NCBI GenBank assembly: GCA_006226595.1
Contig: SBGP01000085.1
Location: 1-37,396 of the forward strand
Direction: 5' to 3'
DNA from: Deltaproteobacteria bacterium
GTDB lineage: Bacteria; Myxococcota_A; UBA796; GCA-2862545
Length of the DNA stretch: 37,396 bases
The notes below the pieces were generated by a model. That model did no database searches. It was not told the DNA's origin and saw nothing but the letters and a program-made list of their open reading frames with translations. Both the position numbers and the translations under genes were made by a program. Shown here piece after piece: positions 7,398-17,800 of the stretch; positions within the stretch are counted from its first letter, which is position 1, and the number at the start of each line of letters is the position of its first letter.

Positions 7398-9964
7398 GCG
7401 TCGAGCGCCGCGCGCACGCCGTGCGCGATCGAGCGGACGGTAAACGGCTTGGCGATGAACTCGGTGTACGCGTCGCCCTCGAGCTCGGTGTCGACGTTCT
7501 CGCCGGCCATGCCCGAGGTGAAGAGCACGGGCAGGCGGGGATGACGCGAGCGCAGGTGGGCGGCGAGCTCGGTGCCGGTCCCGTCCGGCAGGTGCACGTC
7601 CGTGAGCAGCAGGTCGAGCCTGTCCATCTTCTTCGCCTCGGCCCGAGCCGCGGTGAGCGAGCCGGCGCTGACGACGTGGTAGCCCTGCCGCTCGAGGACC
7701 ATGCGGAGCAGGAACTCGACCTCTTCCTCGTCCTCGACGACGAGCACGGACTCCTGACCTCGCGGCAGCTCGTCCATGGTGCGGCGCTCGGGCGGCGGGG
7801 AGGGGGTGTCGCTCAGGTCGGTGATCGGCAGGCGGAACGCGACGCGAGTGGGCGTGTCGTCACTGACCTCGAAGTGGCCACCGAGGCGGGTGACGACCGA
7901 CAGTGCCTCGCTGAGGCCGAGTCCCGGTCGTCCGGCGCGGGTCGAGAAGTAGGGCTCGAACATGCGGTCGCGCACCTCGGGCGGCACGCCAGGGCCCGAG
8001 TCGATCACGGCGATCTCGACGTACTTGCCGGGGTGCTCGCTGTCGCGAAGGTGGCGCAGGGCCGTGGTCAGCTGCACGTGACCCTGCGGGCCGGCGGCCT
8101 CGCGGGCGTTGCGGAGCAGGGCGGCGATGACCACCTCGAGCGCGGCCCGGTCGGCGGCGACCCGGAAGGCCTCGTGGGGCTCGAGCGTGTCCTCGAGTGC
8201 GCCTTCCTCGCCGGAAGCGTGGGCCGCGGACAGCGCGGCGTCGGCGAGCTCGCTCATGCGCAGCGGCAGGGGAGACAGGGGCTTGAGGCTGCCGATGGAC
8301 TGCAGGCGATCGGTGAGCTCGGCGGCGGCAATCGCGGACTTGAGGATGGTCTCGAAGCGACCGCGCGGGCCCGTCGGGTCGACCAGGCCCATCTCGGCGG
8401 TGCCGATGATCGCGGTGAGCACGTTGTTGAAGTCGTGGGCGGCGCCGAGGGCCAGGCGCCGGATGGCGTCCATGCGCTCGGCGCGTCGGGCCTGGGCGTC
8501 GAGCTCGAGCGCGCCGGAGACGTCCCGCAGGGTGGCGACGACGCCGCTCACGCCATGGCTCTCCTCTTCGAGCGGCGTGATGTTGACGAGCATGCGCTTG
8601 TGGCGGCCATCCGGCCACAGCAGCCCATAGCGACCGTCGCGCAGGCGCTGGTTGCTCCGCAGCACGTGGCCGAAGGGCAGCTGCTCGAAGGGCACGTCCC
8701 GCCCGGCCCAGTCGACCACCTTCCACTCGGCCTGCTCGATGAACGTGCGGCCCGTGGTCGTGTCGAGGCTGCCGAGCATCTCCTCGGCTTCCTGGTTGGC
8801 GTAGATCAGGCGGCCACGGCGGTCGACGACGACGATCGCAATCGGCGAGGTCTCCATGATCGACGCGACGCGGCCACGCTCCTGGCGGAAGCGGGTGACG
8901 GCCTCGCTGCGGGTGGTCACGTCGATGCCCGAGCACAGGGTGCCGACGATCGAGCCCGCATCGTCGCGCACGGCAGCGCATCGCCATGCCACCACGCGCG
9001 TCGAGCCGTCGGCGGAGGTGTGGGTGCCCTCGAAGGCGGGGCTGACGCTGGTCTCACCGTCGACGAGCGCGTGGAGCAGGTCTTCGGCGAGCGTGCGGCT
9101 CGTCTCGCTGAAGCCGAGATCCAGCCACTTCTTGCCGACGATCTCCTCGGCGGGGATGCCGAGGACGGTCTCGGCCTTGCGGTTCGCGGAGAGCACGACC
9201 CCCTGGATGTCCGTGGAGATGAGCACGACCTCGGCGACGTCGAGGATGGTGTTCGCGCGGTCGCGCTCCTCGCGAAGGGCTTCCTCGGCGCGCTTGCGCT
9301 CGGTGATGTCCTGCAGCGCACTGATGAAGTGGGTCGGCTTGCCGCCTTCCCCGTCGAGGGCGGTCGTCGTCACCAGGCCCCACGCGACGCGGCCGTCGCC
9401 GAGGATGAAGCGCTGCTCGTGCGAGAGCTGGGTGTGCGGGGCGTTGGCCAGCCGCGCCAGTCGGGCGGCGCCCTCCTCGAGATCGTCCGGATGGGCGAGG
9501 GAGTCGATGGACATCGCGCCCGTGCCCGTGCCCAGCCCGAGGAACTCGGTCAGCGCCTTGTTGTGCTCGACGAGCTTGGTGTGCTTGTCGGCGACCTCGG
9601 TGAGCGCGACGCCCACCGGCAGCTCCTCGAAGAACGCACGGAACTTGCGCTCGGTGGACTCGTGGCGGCGCGCCTTGTGCGACAGCTCGGTGATCACGGG
9701 GCGGATGCGCAGCATCGCGAGGCTCAGCAGGCCGCCGACGAGCACCGCACTCACCCCGAGCTCGGGATGGTCGCCGAGCTCGTCCGCGTGCAGCAGCAGC
9801 AGCCCCGACTGCACCCCGGAGATCAGGATGGCGACGAGCATCAGTGCCCACGCGCGCTGACCGTGACGGCCATACCGCGTGAGCCACGCTGCCAGCGCGA
9901 GGGCCCAGGCGTGGAGGATCACGGCCAGGGCGAAGAATAGAGCGGTCGCCGTCATGCCCGGCAT
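7394..9964 (-). CDS. Membrane hybrid histidine kinase with PAS repeats and receiver
   Basis: 856-residue sensor kinase. Three N-terminal hydrophobic segments fall within residues 1-95. Three PAS-type domains follow, roughly 105-215, 235-350 and 375-495, the first ending in the PAC-like DITERKRAEEAL. The kinase core has its phospho-accepting histidine in LGAAHDFNNVLTAI (H510), an N-box (LLRNAREAA), DSGPGVPP and RPGLGLSEAL G-boxes. A C-terminal receiver domain has its phosphate acceptor in LLTDVHLPDG (D789) and a conserved lysine in IAKPF. It is a complete hybrid kinase that phosphorylates itself and may relay onward; no partner regulator is adjacent. Another in-frame ATG sits at 9955. Its stop overlaps the pcm start, making it the first gene of a tight operon. 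Confidence 0.95.
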   Translation of the reverse strand: MPGMTATALFFALAVILHAWALALAAWLTRYGRHGQRAWALMLVAILISGVQSGLLLLHADELGDHPELGVSAVLVGGLLSLAMLRIRPVITELSHKARRHESTERKFRAFFEELPVGVALTEVADKHTKLVEHNKALTEFLGLGTGTGAMSIDSLAHPDDLEEGAARLARLANAPHTQLSHEQRFILGDGRVAWGLVTTTALDGEGGKPTHFISALQDITERKRAEEALREERDRANTILDVAEVVLISTDIQGVVLSANRKAETVLGIPAEEIVGKKWLDLGFSETSRTLAEDLLHALVDGETSVSPAFEGTHTSADGSTRVVAWRCAAVRDDAGSIVGTLCSGIDVTTRSEAVTRFRQERGRVASIMETSPIAIVVVDRRGRLIYANQEAEEMLGSLDTTTGRTFIEQAEWKVVDWAGRDVPFEQLPFGHVLRSNQRLRDGRYGLLWPDGRHKRMLVNITPLEEESHGVSGVVATLRDVSGALELDAQARRAERMDAIRRLALGAAHDFNNVLTAIIGTAEMGLVDPTGPRGRFETILKSAIAAAELTDRLQSIGSLKPLSPLPLRMSELADAALSAAHASGEEGALEDTLEPHEAFRVAADRAALEVVIAALLRNAREAAGPQGHVQLTTALRHLRDSEHPGKYVEIAVIDSGPGVPPEVRDRMFEPYFSTRAGRPGLGLSEALSVVTRLGGHFEVSDDTPTRVAFRLPITDLSDTPSPPPERRTMDELPRGQESVLVVEDEEEVEFLLRMVLERQGYHVVSAGSLTAARAEAKKMDRLDLLLTDVHLPDGTGTELAAHLRSRHPRLPVLFTSGMAGENVDTELEGDAYTEFIAKPFTVRSIAHGVRAALDA

Positions 9965-9979
9965 TGGAACGCGCCACAG

Positions 9980-10007
9980 GGCACCCCGTCAAGCGGGGAG
10001 AGGTGCC
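9980..10007 (-). terminator. Hairpin after the lipoprotein gene
   Basis: On the minus strand GGCA (10007-10004) pairs with TGCC (9983-9980), and CCCCG (9998-9994) pairs with CGGGG (9988-9984), enclosing a 5-base loop with one asymmetric bulge. It sits 25 bases beyond the lipoprotein stop and just before the kinase start. There is no T-run, so termination strength is uncertain. Confidence 0.4.
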
Positions 10008-10031
10008 GAAGTGGCGAAGCTCGGAGCCGCA

Positions 10032-10814
10032 TCATCGTGCGGCGGCGAGCACCTCGTCCCCGGTCTCGAGGATGTTGTCGATGGACGACTTGAGCACGGC
10101 GATGGTCACCGCGTCGCTTCCGGCGGTATCGCTCTCGGACCACAGGGTCTGGTAGCGGAAGCCGCCGCCCTGTCCGTCGGGGATCCACAGGTCGCAGGAG
10201 TAGGACTGGTTGATCCGGCTGCTGCCGCTGTTGCCCTCCCACACCTGGTCGACATAGCTGCGCGCGAACAGGGCGTCGCCGTTCTCGGTCTCGACCCAGC
10301 GGAAGTCCTTGTACAGGACGAAGTCGACGCTGATCAGCGCGTTCTGCCGGGTGACGTCGTTCTCGGTGAACAGCGGGTCGCACGAGCCGTCTACGAAGCA
10401 GCTCGGGTCGCTGACCTCGACGAAGCGGCGGGTGTAGGCACTCGCCGAGGGCTCGAGCTCAAGCTGGTCGGCGAGGATCTGCAGTCCCGCGTGGTCTGCG
10501 GGCTCGAAGTCGGTCTCGCGGGCCACGCTGACGCCGAGGACGTCGGCCGGATTGCGTTCCTGGGGCCAGTTGATGTCCCACAGCTCGGCCTCGGTGATCG
10601 GCGTGAGCTCCCACGAGCGGTCCTGCACGTTGCCGTTGAGATCGACGTCGGCCATGAACGTGATCAGGTTGGCGATGCCGACCTCGCGCTCGGCAGCGTC
10701 TTCGGCGCCCCAGCTGCCGTACAGGTAGCGGGAGAGCTCATCGAGTTCGGCGGGGGCCTCGGGCGGCTTCTTGCACGCGACGAGGACGAGGACGACGGGC
10801 AGGTAGCGGATCAT
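10032..10814 (-). CDS. Hypothetical lipoprotein
   Basis: 260-residue predicted lipoprotein. The start at 10814 gives MIRYLPVVLVLVAC with the lipid-accepting cysteine at residue 13, and it overlaps the upstream gene's stop as ATGA. The mature part is acidic, probably beta-rich, and has a cysteine pair region (DPSCFVDGSCDP). No family was recognised. The tight overlap with the START-like gene suggests the two exported proteins act together, possibly in envelope lipid handling, but this rests only on context. Longer in-frame starts lie inside the upstream gene and are not used. Confidence 0.8.
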   Translation of the reverse strand: MIRYLPVVLVLVACKKPPEAPAELDELSRYLYGSWGAEDAAEREVGIANLITFMADVDLNGNVQDRSWELTPITEAELWDINWPQERNPADVLGVSVARETDFEPADHAGLQILADQLELEPSASAYTRRFVEVSDPSCFVDGSCDPLFTENDVTRQNALISVDFVLYKDFRWVETENGDALFARSYVDQVWEGNSGSSRINQSYSCDLWIPDGQGGGFRYQTLWSESDTAGSDAVTIAVLKSSIDNILETGDEVLAAAR

Positions 10815-11401
10815 GCTCCCTCCGAGGTGGACTTGACGGTGTCGAGCCAGCCCTTGAGGGCGCGGCCGGTGAGCATGTCGCGGATCCAGGCCGGCACCTT
10901 GCGGCCCGAGACCGACTTCGACCAGTAGATCAGGTGGGTCTTGCCGGGCGAGGGCTCTTCGAGGACGTAGTAGCCGTCGGCGACGAGGATGTCGGACTGC
11001 TTGTCCCGGTCGAGCGTCCACTCGAGGTAGTTCTCCCCGATGTGGTGCTGGCGGTGGATGTAGTAGGTGACCTCGGACCACGCGACCGAGAGGATGTAGT
11101 GCAGCTTGATCGTGCGCACCGCACTCGCGGTCTCGTCCTGGTACGGCTTGCACTGCGTGATCGTCGACGAGCTCGACTCGATGAGGGCCGGGTTGTTCAG
11201 CGCCTCCCACACCTTGTCGCGCGGCGCGTCGATCGACAGGTACGCGTACATCGCGTCGCCGTCGTTCGGATCGTCGACGAGCACGACATCGCCACTGGCG
11301 AAGTCGTCGGCGTGCTCGGTGGGCAGCGCCGGCGGGGTGGGGCGACCGGCGAGAGCCGGCGCGGACAGAGCGAGAGCGAAAGCGACGAGGAGAGTGCGCA
11401 T
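10811..11401 (-). CDS. Exported START/SRPBCC-like domain protein
   Basis: 196-residue protein with a signal peptide (MRTLLVAFALALSAPALA) and a likely START or SRPBCC lipid-binding fold. Supporting segments are AYLSIDAPRDKVWEALNNPA (a classic SRPBCC first strand and helix), SAVRTIKLHY, YYIHRQHHIGENYLEWTL, GYYVLEEPSPGKTHLIYWSK, and a C-terminal amphipathic helix. Such domains bind a hydrophobic ligand in a deep cavity; the ligand is unknown. It overlaps the lipoprotein gene by ATGA, so the two are probably cotranslated. The 329-base upstream gap is shared with thrS on the other strand and should contain this gene's promoter. Confidence 0.85.
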   Translation of the reverse strand: MRTLLVAFALALSAPALAGRPTPPALPTEHADDFASGDVVLVDDPNDGDAMYAYLSIDAPRDKVWEALNNPALIESSSSTITQCKPYQDETASAVRTIKLHYILSVAWSEVTYYIHRQHHIGENYLEWTLDRDKQSDILVADGYYVLEEPSPGKTHLIYWSKSVSGRKVPAWIRDMLTGRALKGWLDTVKSTSEGA

Positions 11402-11641
11402 GGTCTTCCGAGGATAGCCGCGGAGCGGAGCGTTGGGGGATTAAGCCGATGTTATCGATCGATCAACTCGGGAACCGGCAGGGACTTCCTCGACAACCCG
11501 CGAACCGCGCTGTTCATGCCCACTGCAGGCGGACTCACGAGCAATCGATCACCGCGCAGGGCGTCGTCGCGTGGGGGTGACGCGCTCAGGCAACTCGATT
11601 AGACCTGGCTTCGCTGCCGAGCCCCGCAGGTGGTTGCGCGA
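11402..11641. other. Divergent intergenic region upstream of thrS
   Basis: Non-coding stretch between the START-like gene and the thrS leader. It includes an ATCGATCGAT palindrome near 11453 and further ATCGAT words near 11543. No convincing -35/-10 pair, tRNA or small ORF was found. Promoters for both flanking genes are expected here but were not pinned down. Confidence 0.4.
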
Positions 11642-11724
11642 GCCGTCGTGACGGCCGGGCGAGGCGTGCGAGCACTAAAAACATCCGGGCCCGCCCTCGT
11701 ACGGCGGAGGACCCAAACAGGAGG
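11642..11724 (+). promoter_or_regulatory. thrS leader with threonine-anticodon-like hairpin
   Basis: CCGCC (11691-11695) and GGCGG (11703-11707) form a 5-bp stem around a 7-base loop CUCGUAC, exactly the geometry of a tRNA anticodon arm. The loop has U at position 33, CGU at positions 34-36 (anticodon for the threonine codon ACG) and A at 37. It ends 12 bases before AGGAGG (11719-11724). A second hairpin, GCCGT/ACGGC around CGTG (11642-11655), lies upstream across an A-rich linker. E. coli ThrRS represses its own translation by binding two anticodon-like arms in this arrangement. The fold is seen; the regulation is inferred by analogy. Confidence 0.65.
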
Positions 11725-11730
11725 AAGACG

Positions 11731-13539
11731 ATGGAAGACCACGAGAAGGGACGCGACGCGTTCGAGTCCGACGAGGCCTTCAAGCTCCATCGCCTGCGGC
11801 ACTCGACGGCCCACATCATGGCTCAGGCCATCCAGCGCCTGTGGCCGCACGCCAAGCTCGCCATCGGTCCGTCGATCGAGGACGGCTTCTACTACGACAT
11901 CGGCCTGCCCGAGACGATCTCCGAGGAAGACCTGCCGCGCATCGAGCAGCAGATGAAGAAGATCGTCAAGGAGAACCAGCCCTTCGAGCGCGAAGAGTGG
12001 GACGCCGAGACTGCGAAGACCTGGTTCGCCGAGCACGGCCAGAAGTACAAGGTCGAGCTGATCGAGGGCTTCGGCGACGACACCGTCTCCATCTACAAGA
12101 ACCCGTCGAAGAAGTCCGACGACGTGTTCCTCGACCTGTGCCGCGGTCCGCACGTGCCCCGCACCGGCAACTGCAAGCACTTCAAGCTGCTCAAGGTCTC
12201 CGGCGCCTACTGGCGCGCGGATGCGACCAAGGATCAGCTCCAGCGCGTGTACGGCACCGTGTGGTCGACCCGCGAGGAGCTCGACCAGTACCTGTTCCGT
12301 CTCGAAGAGGCGAAGAAGCGCGACCACCGCCGCATCGGCCCGCAGCTCGACCTGTTCATGCTCCACGAGTGGGCGCCGGGCTCCGCCTTCTGGCTGCCGA
12401 AGGGCGAGCACATCTACAACACGCTCTCGACCCGCATGCGCGGTCTGCTCGTCGACAACGGCTACATGAGCGTGAAGACCCCGCTCGTCTTCGACAAGAG
12501 CCTGTTCGAGACCAGCGGCCACTGGGCTCACTACCAGGAGAACCTCTTCCACTTCGCCGAGGGCCACCACCTCGAGGGCGACAGCGACGAAGAGGACGAC
12601 AGCCGCATCCTGGCGATGAAGCCGATGAACTGTCCCTGCCACATGCTGATCTTCGGCGCGAAGAAGCGGAGCTACCGCGAGCTGCCGATCCGCATCCACG
12701 ACCAGGGCGTGCTTCACCGCAACGAGCTCTCGGGGACCCTGTCCGGCCTCACCCGCGTGCGCCAGTTCCAGCAGGACGACGCGCACATCTTCTGCTCCGA
12801 GGACCAGATCGCCGACGAGGTCGCCGATCTCATGGTGCTCATCGACAAGATCTACGGTGCGTTCGGCATGACCTTCGAGGTCTACCTGTCGACCCGCCCG
12901 GAGGACAAGCTCGGTGACGACGCGCTGTGGGACCAGGCCGAGGGCGCGCTCGCCGAGGCGCTCAAGCGCAGCGGCAAGGAGTACAAGGTCAAGGAGGGCG
13001 ACGGCGCCTTCTACGGCCCGAAGATCGACTTCGACGTGTACGACGCGCTCGGCCGTGCGCACCAGTGCGCGACCATCCAGCTCGACTTCCAGCTGCCGCG
13101 TCGCTTCAACCTGTCGTACGTGGGCGCCGACAACAGCGCGCACACGCCGGTCGTCATCCACCGCGCCATCTTCGGCAGCTTCGAGCGGTTCATCGCCGTG
13201 CTCATCGAGCACTACGCCGGCGCGTTCCCTGTGTGGCTCGCTCCCGAGCAGGTGCGCGTGATGACCGTGTCCGAGAAGTCGCTGGAGCACGGCAGCAAGG
13301 TGTACGAGGCGCTCAAGGCGGCGGGGGTGCAGGTCACCTTCGACGATAGCGACAACAAGATCGGCTACAAGATCCGCGAGTGCCACGGCAAGAAGGTCCC
13401 GTACATGGCGATCATCGGCGAGAAGGAGCTCGAGGCGGGCACCGTCTCCGTTCGGTCCCGGGACGAGGGCGACCTCGGCAGCCTGGCGCTCGAGGCCTTC
13501 GTGCTTCGCGTTGCCGGCGAGGCCCAGATCCCGTTCTAG
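11731..13539 (+). CDS. thrS: Threonyl-tRNA synthetase lacking the N-terminal TGS domain
   Basis: 602-residue class II aminoacyl-tRNA synthetase that charges tRNA-Thr. The editing domain is present, with HSTAH (H24, H28) and CRGPH (C137, H141). The catalytic core shows the zinc ligands C301 (MNCPCH), H352 (DDAHIFC) and H477 (VIHRAIFGS), plus motif 2 near HRNELSG and motif 3 ending in FERF. The anticodon-binding domain covers the last ~105 residues. It is about 40 residues shorter than the E. coli enzyme because the ~60-residue N-terminal TGS domain is missing: the ATG at 11731 has an ideal AGGAGG six bases upstream. The gene is not followed by infC as in many bacteria. Its leader contains an anticodon-like hairpin. 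Confidence 0.97.
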   Translation: MEDHEKGRDAFESDEAFKLHRLRHSTAHIMAQAIQRLWPHAKLAIGPSIEDGFYYDIGLPETISEEDLPRIEQQMKKIVKENQPFEREEWDAETAKTWFAEHGQKYKVELIEGFGDDTVSIYKNPSKKSDDVFLDLCRGPHVPRTGNCKHFKLLKVSGAYWRADATKDQLQRVYGTVWSTREELDQYLFRLEEAKKRDHRRIGPQLDLFMLHEWAPGSAFWLPKGEHIYNTLSTRMRGLLVDNGYMSVKTPLVFDKSLFETSGHWAHYQENLFHFAEGHHLEGDSDEEDDSRILAMKPMNCPCHMLIFGAKKRSYRELPIRIHDQGVLHRNELSGTLSGLTRVRQFQQDDAHIFCSEDQIADEVADLMVLIDKIYGAFGMTFEVYLSTRPEDKLGDDALWDQAEGALAEALKRSGKEYKVKEGDGAFYGPKIDFDVYDALGRAHQCATIQLDFQLPRRFNLSYVGADNSAHTPVVIHRAIFGSFERFIAVLIEHYAGAFPVWLAPEQVRVMTVSEKSLEHGSKVYEALKAAGVQVTFDDSDNKIGYKIRECHGKKVPYMAIIGEKELEAGTVSVRSRDEGDLGSLALEAFVLRVAGEAQIPF

Positions 13540-13581
13540 GCGGAGCGATCGCGCCCCGTTGACGGCTTCGTGCCGTGCCGT

Positions 13582-13621
13582 CGCGCCAGACCTCGGTTTT
13601 TTTCTCCGCGGGTTTGGCGCG
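13582..13621 (+). terminator. Long hairpin with T-rich loop after thrS
   Basis: CGCGCCA (13582-13588) pairs with TGGCGCG (13615-13621). Inside this, ACC pairs with GGT and CGG with CCG, giving about 14 pairs including a G-U with one small bulge, closed by the loop TTTTTTTCT. It lies 42 bases after thrS. Because the T-run is in the loop rather than after the stem, it is not a textbook intrinsic terminator, though it could stop transcription or protect the thrS 3' end. Confidence 0.45.
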
Positions 13622-13740
13622 TTCGTGCATTCGGAGTGCGGCAACCGCAGGGGCTCCATCGGCCCGGAGTCCCGGTCCGCGGACGCAAGTGCGATGGGCG
13701 CGCGCCCGCTGAAACACAGGGGGCGCCCGGGCGACGAACA

Positions 13741-13760
13741 ACTGTCGGCCACACGACAGT
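13741..13760 (+). promoter_or_regulatory. Perfect inverted repeat upstream of PAS gene
   Basis: ACTGTCG and CGACAGT flank a 6-base spacer, 45 bases before the PAS protein start. It could be a dimeric repressor's operator or an mRNA hairpin in the leader. No T-run follows it. Confidence 0.4.
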
Positions 13761-13804
13761 CGAAGCTTCCTGGCCGTGAAACGTTGAGAGGCAGAGGAGG
13801 CCGG

Positions 13805-14203
13805 ATGTCCGGGGCCCGTGAACGCATCCTGAGTGCTGCACTCGAGTCGCTCGCCACCGCGGTGGTGCTCGTCGACTCGCAGCAGCGTGTCCGGTACTGC
13901 AACCCCGCGGCCTCCGCGCTGGTCGGCGCGCCGCTCGCCGACGTGAGCGGTCGGCCGTTCATGCGCGCCTTCCGGATCCGACCGCGGACGATCGAGGTCG
14001 ACGGAGACCGCGCGATCTCGCCGGCCGATCTGCCCGAGGACGTGTACTACGAGCTCTCGGCTGCAGAAGGCTGGGTGCCGGTGCGCTACCACCGTCGTCA
14101 GTTCGTCGACGGCTTCGACCTCGTCGAGATGCAGGACGTGCGCGACGAGCACGAGCGTGAGCTGCGCTTGCGCCAGAGCGTCGCCCGGGCCGCCGCGAGC
14201 TGA
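13805..14203 (+). CDS. Single PAS-domain protein
   Basis: 132-residue cytosolic protein made almost entirely of one PAS domain. ALESLATAVVLVDSQQRVRYCNPAASALVGAPLADVSGR (given here only as the motif span, residues about 10-48) has the usual PAS pattern of a buried strand, V(V/D)D turn, CNPAA helix and LVG; Confidence 0.
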   Translation: MSGARERILSAALESLATAVVLVDSQQRVRYCNPAASALVGAPLADVSGRPFMRAFRIRPRTIEVDGDRAISPADLPEDVYYELSAAEGWVPVRYHRRQFVDGFDLVEMQDVRDEHERELRLRQSVARAAAS

Positions 14204-14833
14204 TCAGCGACCGCGACGCAGGTCATCGAGCTCGCGAGGCGCGCGTCCGCTGGCGACCCGACGGCAGTGGTCGTCGAGCTCGCGCGCGACCTCGGCGAGG
14301 GTCTTGTCCCAGCGATGGGAGCCGCCCACCGGCAGCCGCAGCACCTCGCCGTGACGCTGCATGATCTCGAGGTGCCGCTTGTCCTTGGACAGCCGGGCAC
14401 CGCGCAGCTCCGCCCACGGCAGACGGCGCCCGCCCGCTTCCGCCCATGGCATGCCCGCGAGGGTCGCCGCGAGCCGATCGGCGGGCATGTAGGGCCAGTC
14501 CGCCCCGATCTCGAGGTGCGAGGAACTCAGGCCGAGGACGAGCTCGGGGCCGCGCACGACGGCGTAGCGGGGGACGACCCCGAGGAACACGAAGCCACAG
14601 GCGGCGACCAGGAACAGGGCACTGAACCCGCACGCGCCCGGCCCGAAGAGGGGGGTGAACGCGGCGGAGAAGCCCGCGAGCGCCAGTGCGGCGAGGGCGA
14701 TGACCAGCGACGCACCGGGGCTCGCGAACATGTCCGTGTCCGGTAGCCAGCGCGGCATACGCAGCTCCCAGGCCTGCAGACCGATGCGCCACTCGAGGCG
14801 GTCGAGGTCGACTTGTCGACGGACGGGCTTCAC
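14204..14833 (-). CDS. Hypothetical two-TM membrane protein
   Basis: placeholder. Confidence 0.1.
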   Translation of the reverse strand: MKPVRRQVDLDRLEWRIGLQAWELRMPRWLPDTDMFASPGASLVIALAALALAGFSAAFTPLFGPGACGFSALFLVAACGFVFLGVVPRYAVVRGPELVLGLSSSHLEIGADWPYMPADRLAATLAGMPWAEAGGRRLPWAELRGARLSKDKRHLEIMQRHGEVLRLPVGGSHRWDKTLAEVARELDDHCRRVASGRAPRELDDLRRGR

Positions 14834-17800
14834 CGCCCGAGACTACTCGAACTGCGCGGAGGCGGTGGCCAGCGTCTCCGGGGTGTTGCCGACCGTGGCG
14901 AGCATGACCTCGAAGGCTCGGGTCTCGGCGGTGTCGACGGCGAACAGCTCGCGCGCGAACCGGGTGGAGAGCGACTGGTAGCGCAGGCGAGCCTGCACCG
15001 CGTAGGGAGCCGTGAACCCGGTGACGTCGACCCGAGCGGTCACATGGTCGCTGCCGCCCATGAAGTCGTCGTCGGAGCCGATGCCGTGGGGAACGGTGAG
15101 CACGCCGTCTTCGTGGGTCGGATCGAAGCCTCGCGGGAGCAGGCGGTTGTCCTTGTAGGGGCTCGCGGCGCGAAGCAGGCGGTAGGTCGGCACACCCGCG
15201 CTGTCCGCGAGCACGGACTCGTAGACGAGCACGTCGCCCGGGTCGTCGACGAGGTCCACGTGCGGCAGGACGGGGCCCCCCACGCGCTCGGAGGCGAGGA
15301 CGTTGCCGGACGCGTCGACGAGCTGTCCGCTCGCGTCCGTGCGCCCGACCGCGAACACCTGGGCCCCGGAGGCGTCGGTGACCACGAGCTCGAGCCACGC
15401 GCGGCGAGTGGGGATGCCGGCGGGCAGCTTGTGTCCCGCGAGGTTGGTCACGTCGAGCTCGAGGGTGAGCTGGTTCGCGGCCACCGCGCCGCTCATCGCG
15501 AGGGTGGCGGTGTCCTGCTCGAGCTGAGTGCGCGCGCGGTCCACCACGCCCTGGAGCTGCGCCGGGGTGGCGTCGGGCTCGAGGACATCGTCGTAGTACG
15601 CGAGAATGCGCGGCACGAGAGTGTTGCCGCCGACGAGCAGGTGGCGGCCGTAGGGATTGCGCGGGTCGATGTTGTTGATGTCACCGCCCTGCGGGTTGGT
15701 GGCGATGCGCGCGGTGATCGGCTGGCCGTCCGCGTCCGTCGTCGGCAGGTGGCAGTCCTGGCAGGACCGGGTGCCGGCGAACTCGGAGGCATTCCACTCG
15801 CGGTACACCGTCTGCTCGAGGAAGGTGGTCCCCGGCAGGCTCCCGTCGGCGTCGATGGTGTGGGTCTCGAGCTCGTGGCAGGTCGCGCACTGCTCGGACT
15901 CGAGGATGTGCGCCCCGTACACGGGCGTGTGCCCGCTCATGTTCTCCATTGGCGTCGTGAACGGGGAGAGGTGCGGGCCGTACATGTCTCCGCTGGTGCC
16001 CATCAGGTAGTGCCCGGAGTACGACGCGTCGTCCCCGAAGTTGTCGGGCTCGATGCCGTGGCACACGCTGCAGGTGACGCCGTCGCGGCCGAGGCCGCCG
16101 GACTCGTCGGTCCCGGCGAGGTGGGCGAGCGAAGGGGTGTAGCCGTCCTGGGCAGCGTCCACGCTCAGCGCCGGTGCGTGGCAGGTCACGCAGATGGCCT
16201 CGATGGCTTCGGCGTGATCGGGGTTGGTGGACACTTCGGCGCTGACCACGGCGCGCCACAGGGGGTCGCGGGCGCTGTTGGCCATCATCGTGCCCTTCCA
16301 CAGGTCGACCATCCCGACACCGCGCCCGCTCCCGTCCTTCATGGCGGTCGCGGTGCTCGTGTTCTGGTGGCAGGACACGCAGTTCGACACGGTCGACACC
16401 GAGGCGTGCGGGAAGTCTCCCGCCGGCGGTAGCGCGAGCGCCTGCACGTCCGCGTCGGTATCGGCATCCGCGTCGGCGTCCGCATCCGTGTCTGCGTCGG
16501 TGTCGGTATCCGCGTCGCTGTCGGTATCCGCGTCGCTGTCGGTGTCCGCGTCGGTGTCGGTATCCGCGTCGGGCTCCCCGGCGTCCCCGGCCGTGCCGGC
16601 GTCGGAGCACGCACCGGCCGCGGCCAGCGCAAGGAGCAGGACCAGGCGGGTGAAGCGTTGCAGGGAGCACCTCCTCGGGGGAGAGGAGTCGCCATCCCCG
16701 CGGACTGTGTCAGCGCGCTGCCGCGTGAAGCCACTCGCGACCGGCATCGACCGGCACTCCGAAGTGCGCGAGCCCGGCGAGTACCACGCCCTCCGCCGTG
16801 TCGAAGAAGGCCTGTTGTCGCAACTCCCGGCGCAGGCCGCCCCACGGCTCGAGCACCGCGCCTCGCTCGCCCTCGGGGGCGCCGAAGATCTCGTCGGTGA
16901 CGGTGCCCTGCAGCATCGGCACCACGAAGGCGCCGAGCCAGCGCACGTCACCGCGCTCGCGCTCGAAGGCGAGGTGTCCCCACCCGATCCGGCTGTGGTC
17001 GACCTCGTCGACGAGGATGGCGTGCAGTGTCGCGCGAACCTGCGCGTCCTGCGACCTGCGGCGCATCTCGCGGAGCATGGCGACGGAGACGGACTCCATC
17101 ACCGCGCACAGCGCCACGGACTCGTAGAGCACGCGACGCCGGAACGGCAGCCCGAGTGGGGCGATGCGGGCTGGTGGACCCGCCGCGGGCATCGCGCGAA
17201 CGCCAAAGCGCTGCGCGAGGTCATCCGCGAGCCGCGCGTGGCGACGCTCGTCTCCGGCGGCGCGACGAGCGAGCTCGCGCAGCGGTCGGGGCGCGCCGAT
17301 CTCCGTGAGCCCTTCGGCGAGCTGGTCGAAGCGGGCGGCCGCCTCGTGCTCGAAGCGCGCCCGCGACGCCCACAGGTGACCCACGCGATGCTGCAACAGC
17401 TCGTTCATGGCGAGAGGTGTCCGCAGCACGGGTCACAGCACTCGCCCGTCGCCCAGCAGCACTGCACGCCGTCGGCGGTGCACGTGTCCCAGGCCTCGGT
17501 CGCCAGGCACTCGGCCTCGGCGCAGGCTGCGGGCGTGCCCGTGTCGCCGCTGTCCGAGGGGGTCGCGCTGTCGGTGCCCGTGGTGTCGTCGGTGGTGGTG
17601 TCGTCCGTGGACGCCTCGCCTTCCTCCTCCTCGAAGCAGCCGGAGAGCAGTGCGCCGTGGAGGACGAGGGCGGTGAACAACTTGTGGTGGCGGGTCATCG
17701 GGAACTCCCGTCCGTGCACCTCCACGTTGCCCGGCTTGCCCCGGGGCGTCGATTCACGATTCCCGTGCGCGATTGTTCGCTTTCGCGATGCAATCGCTAC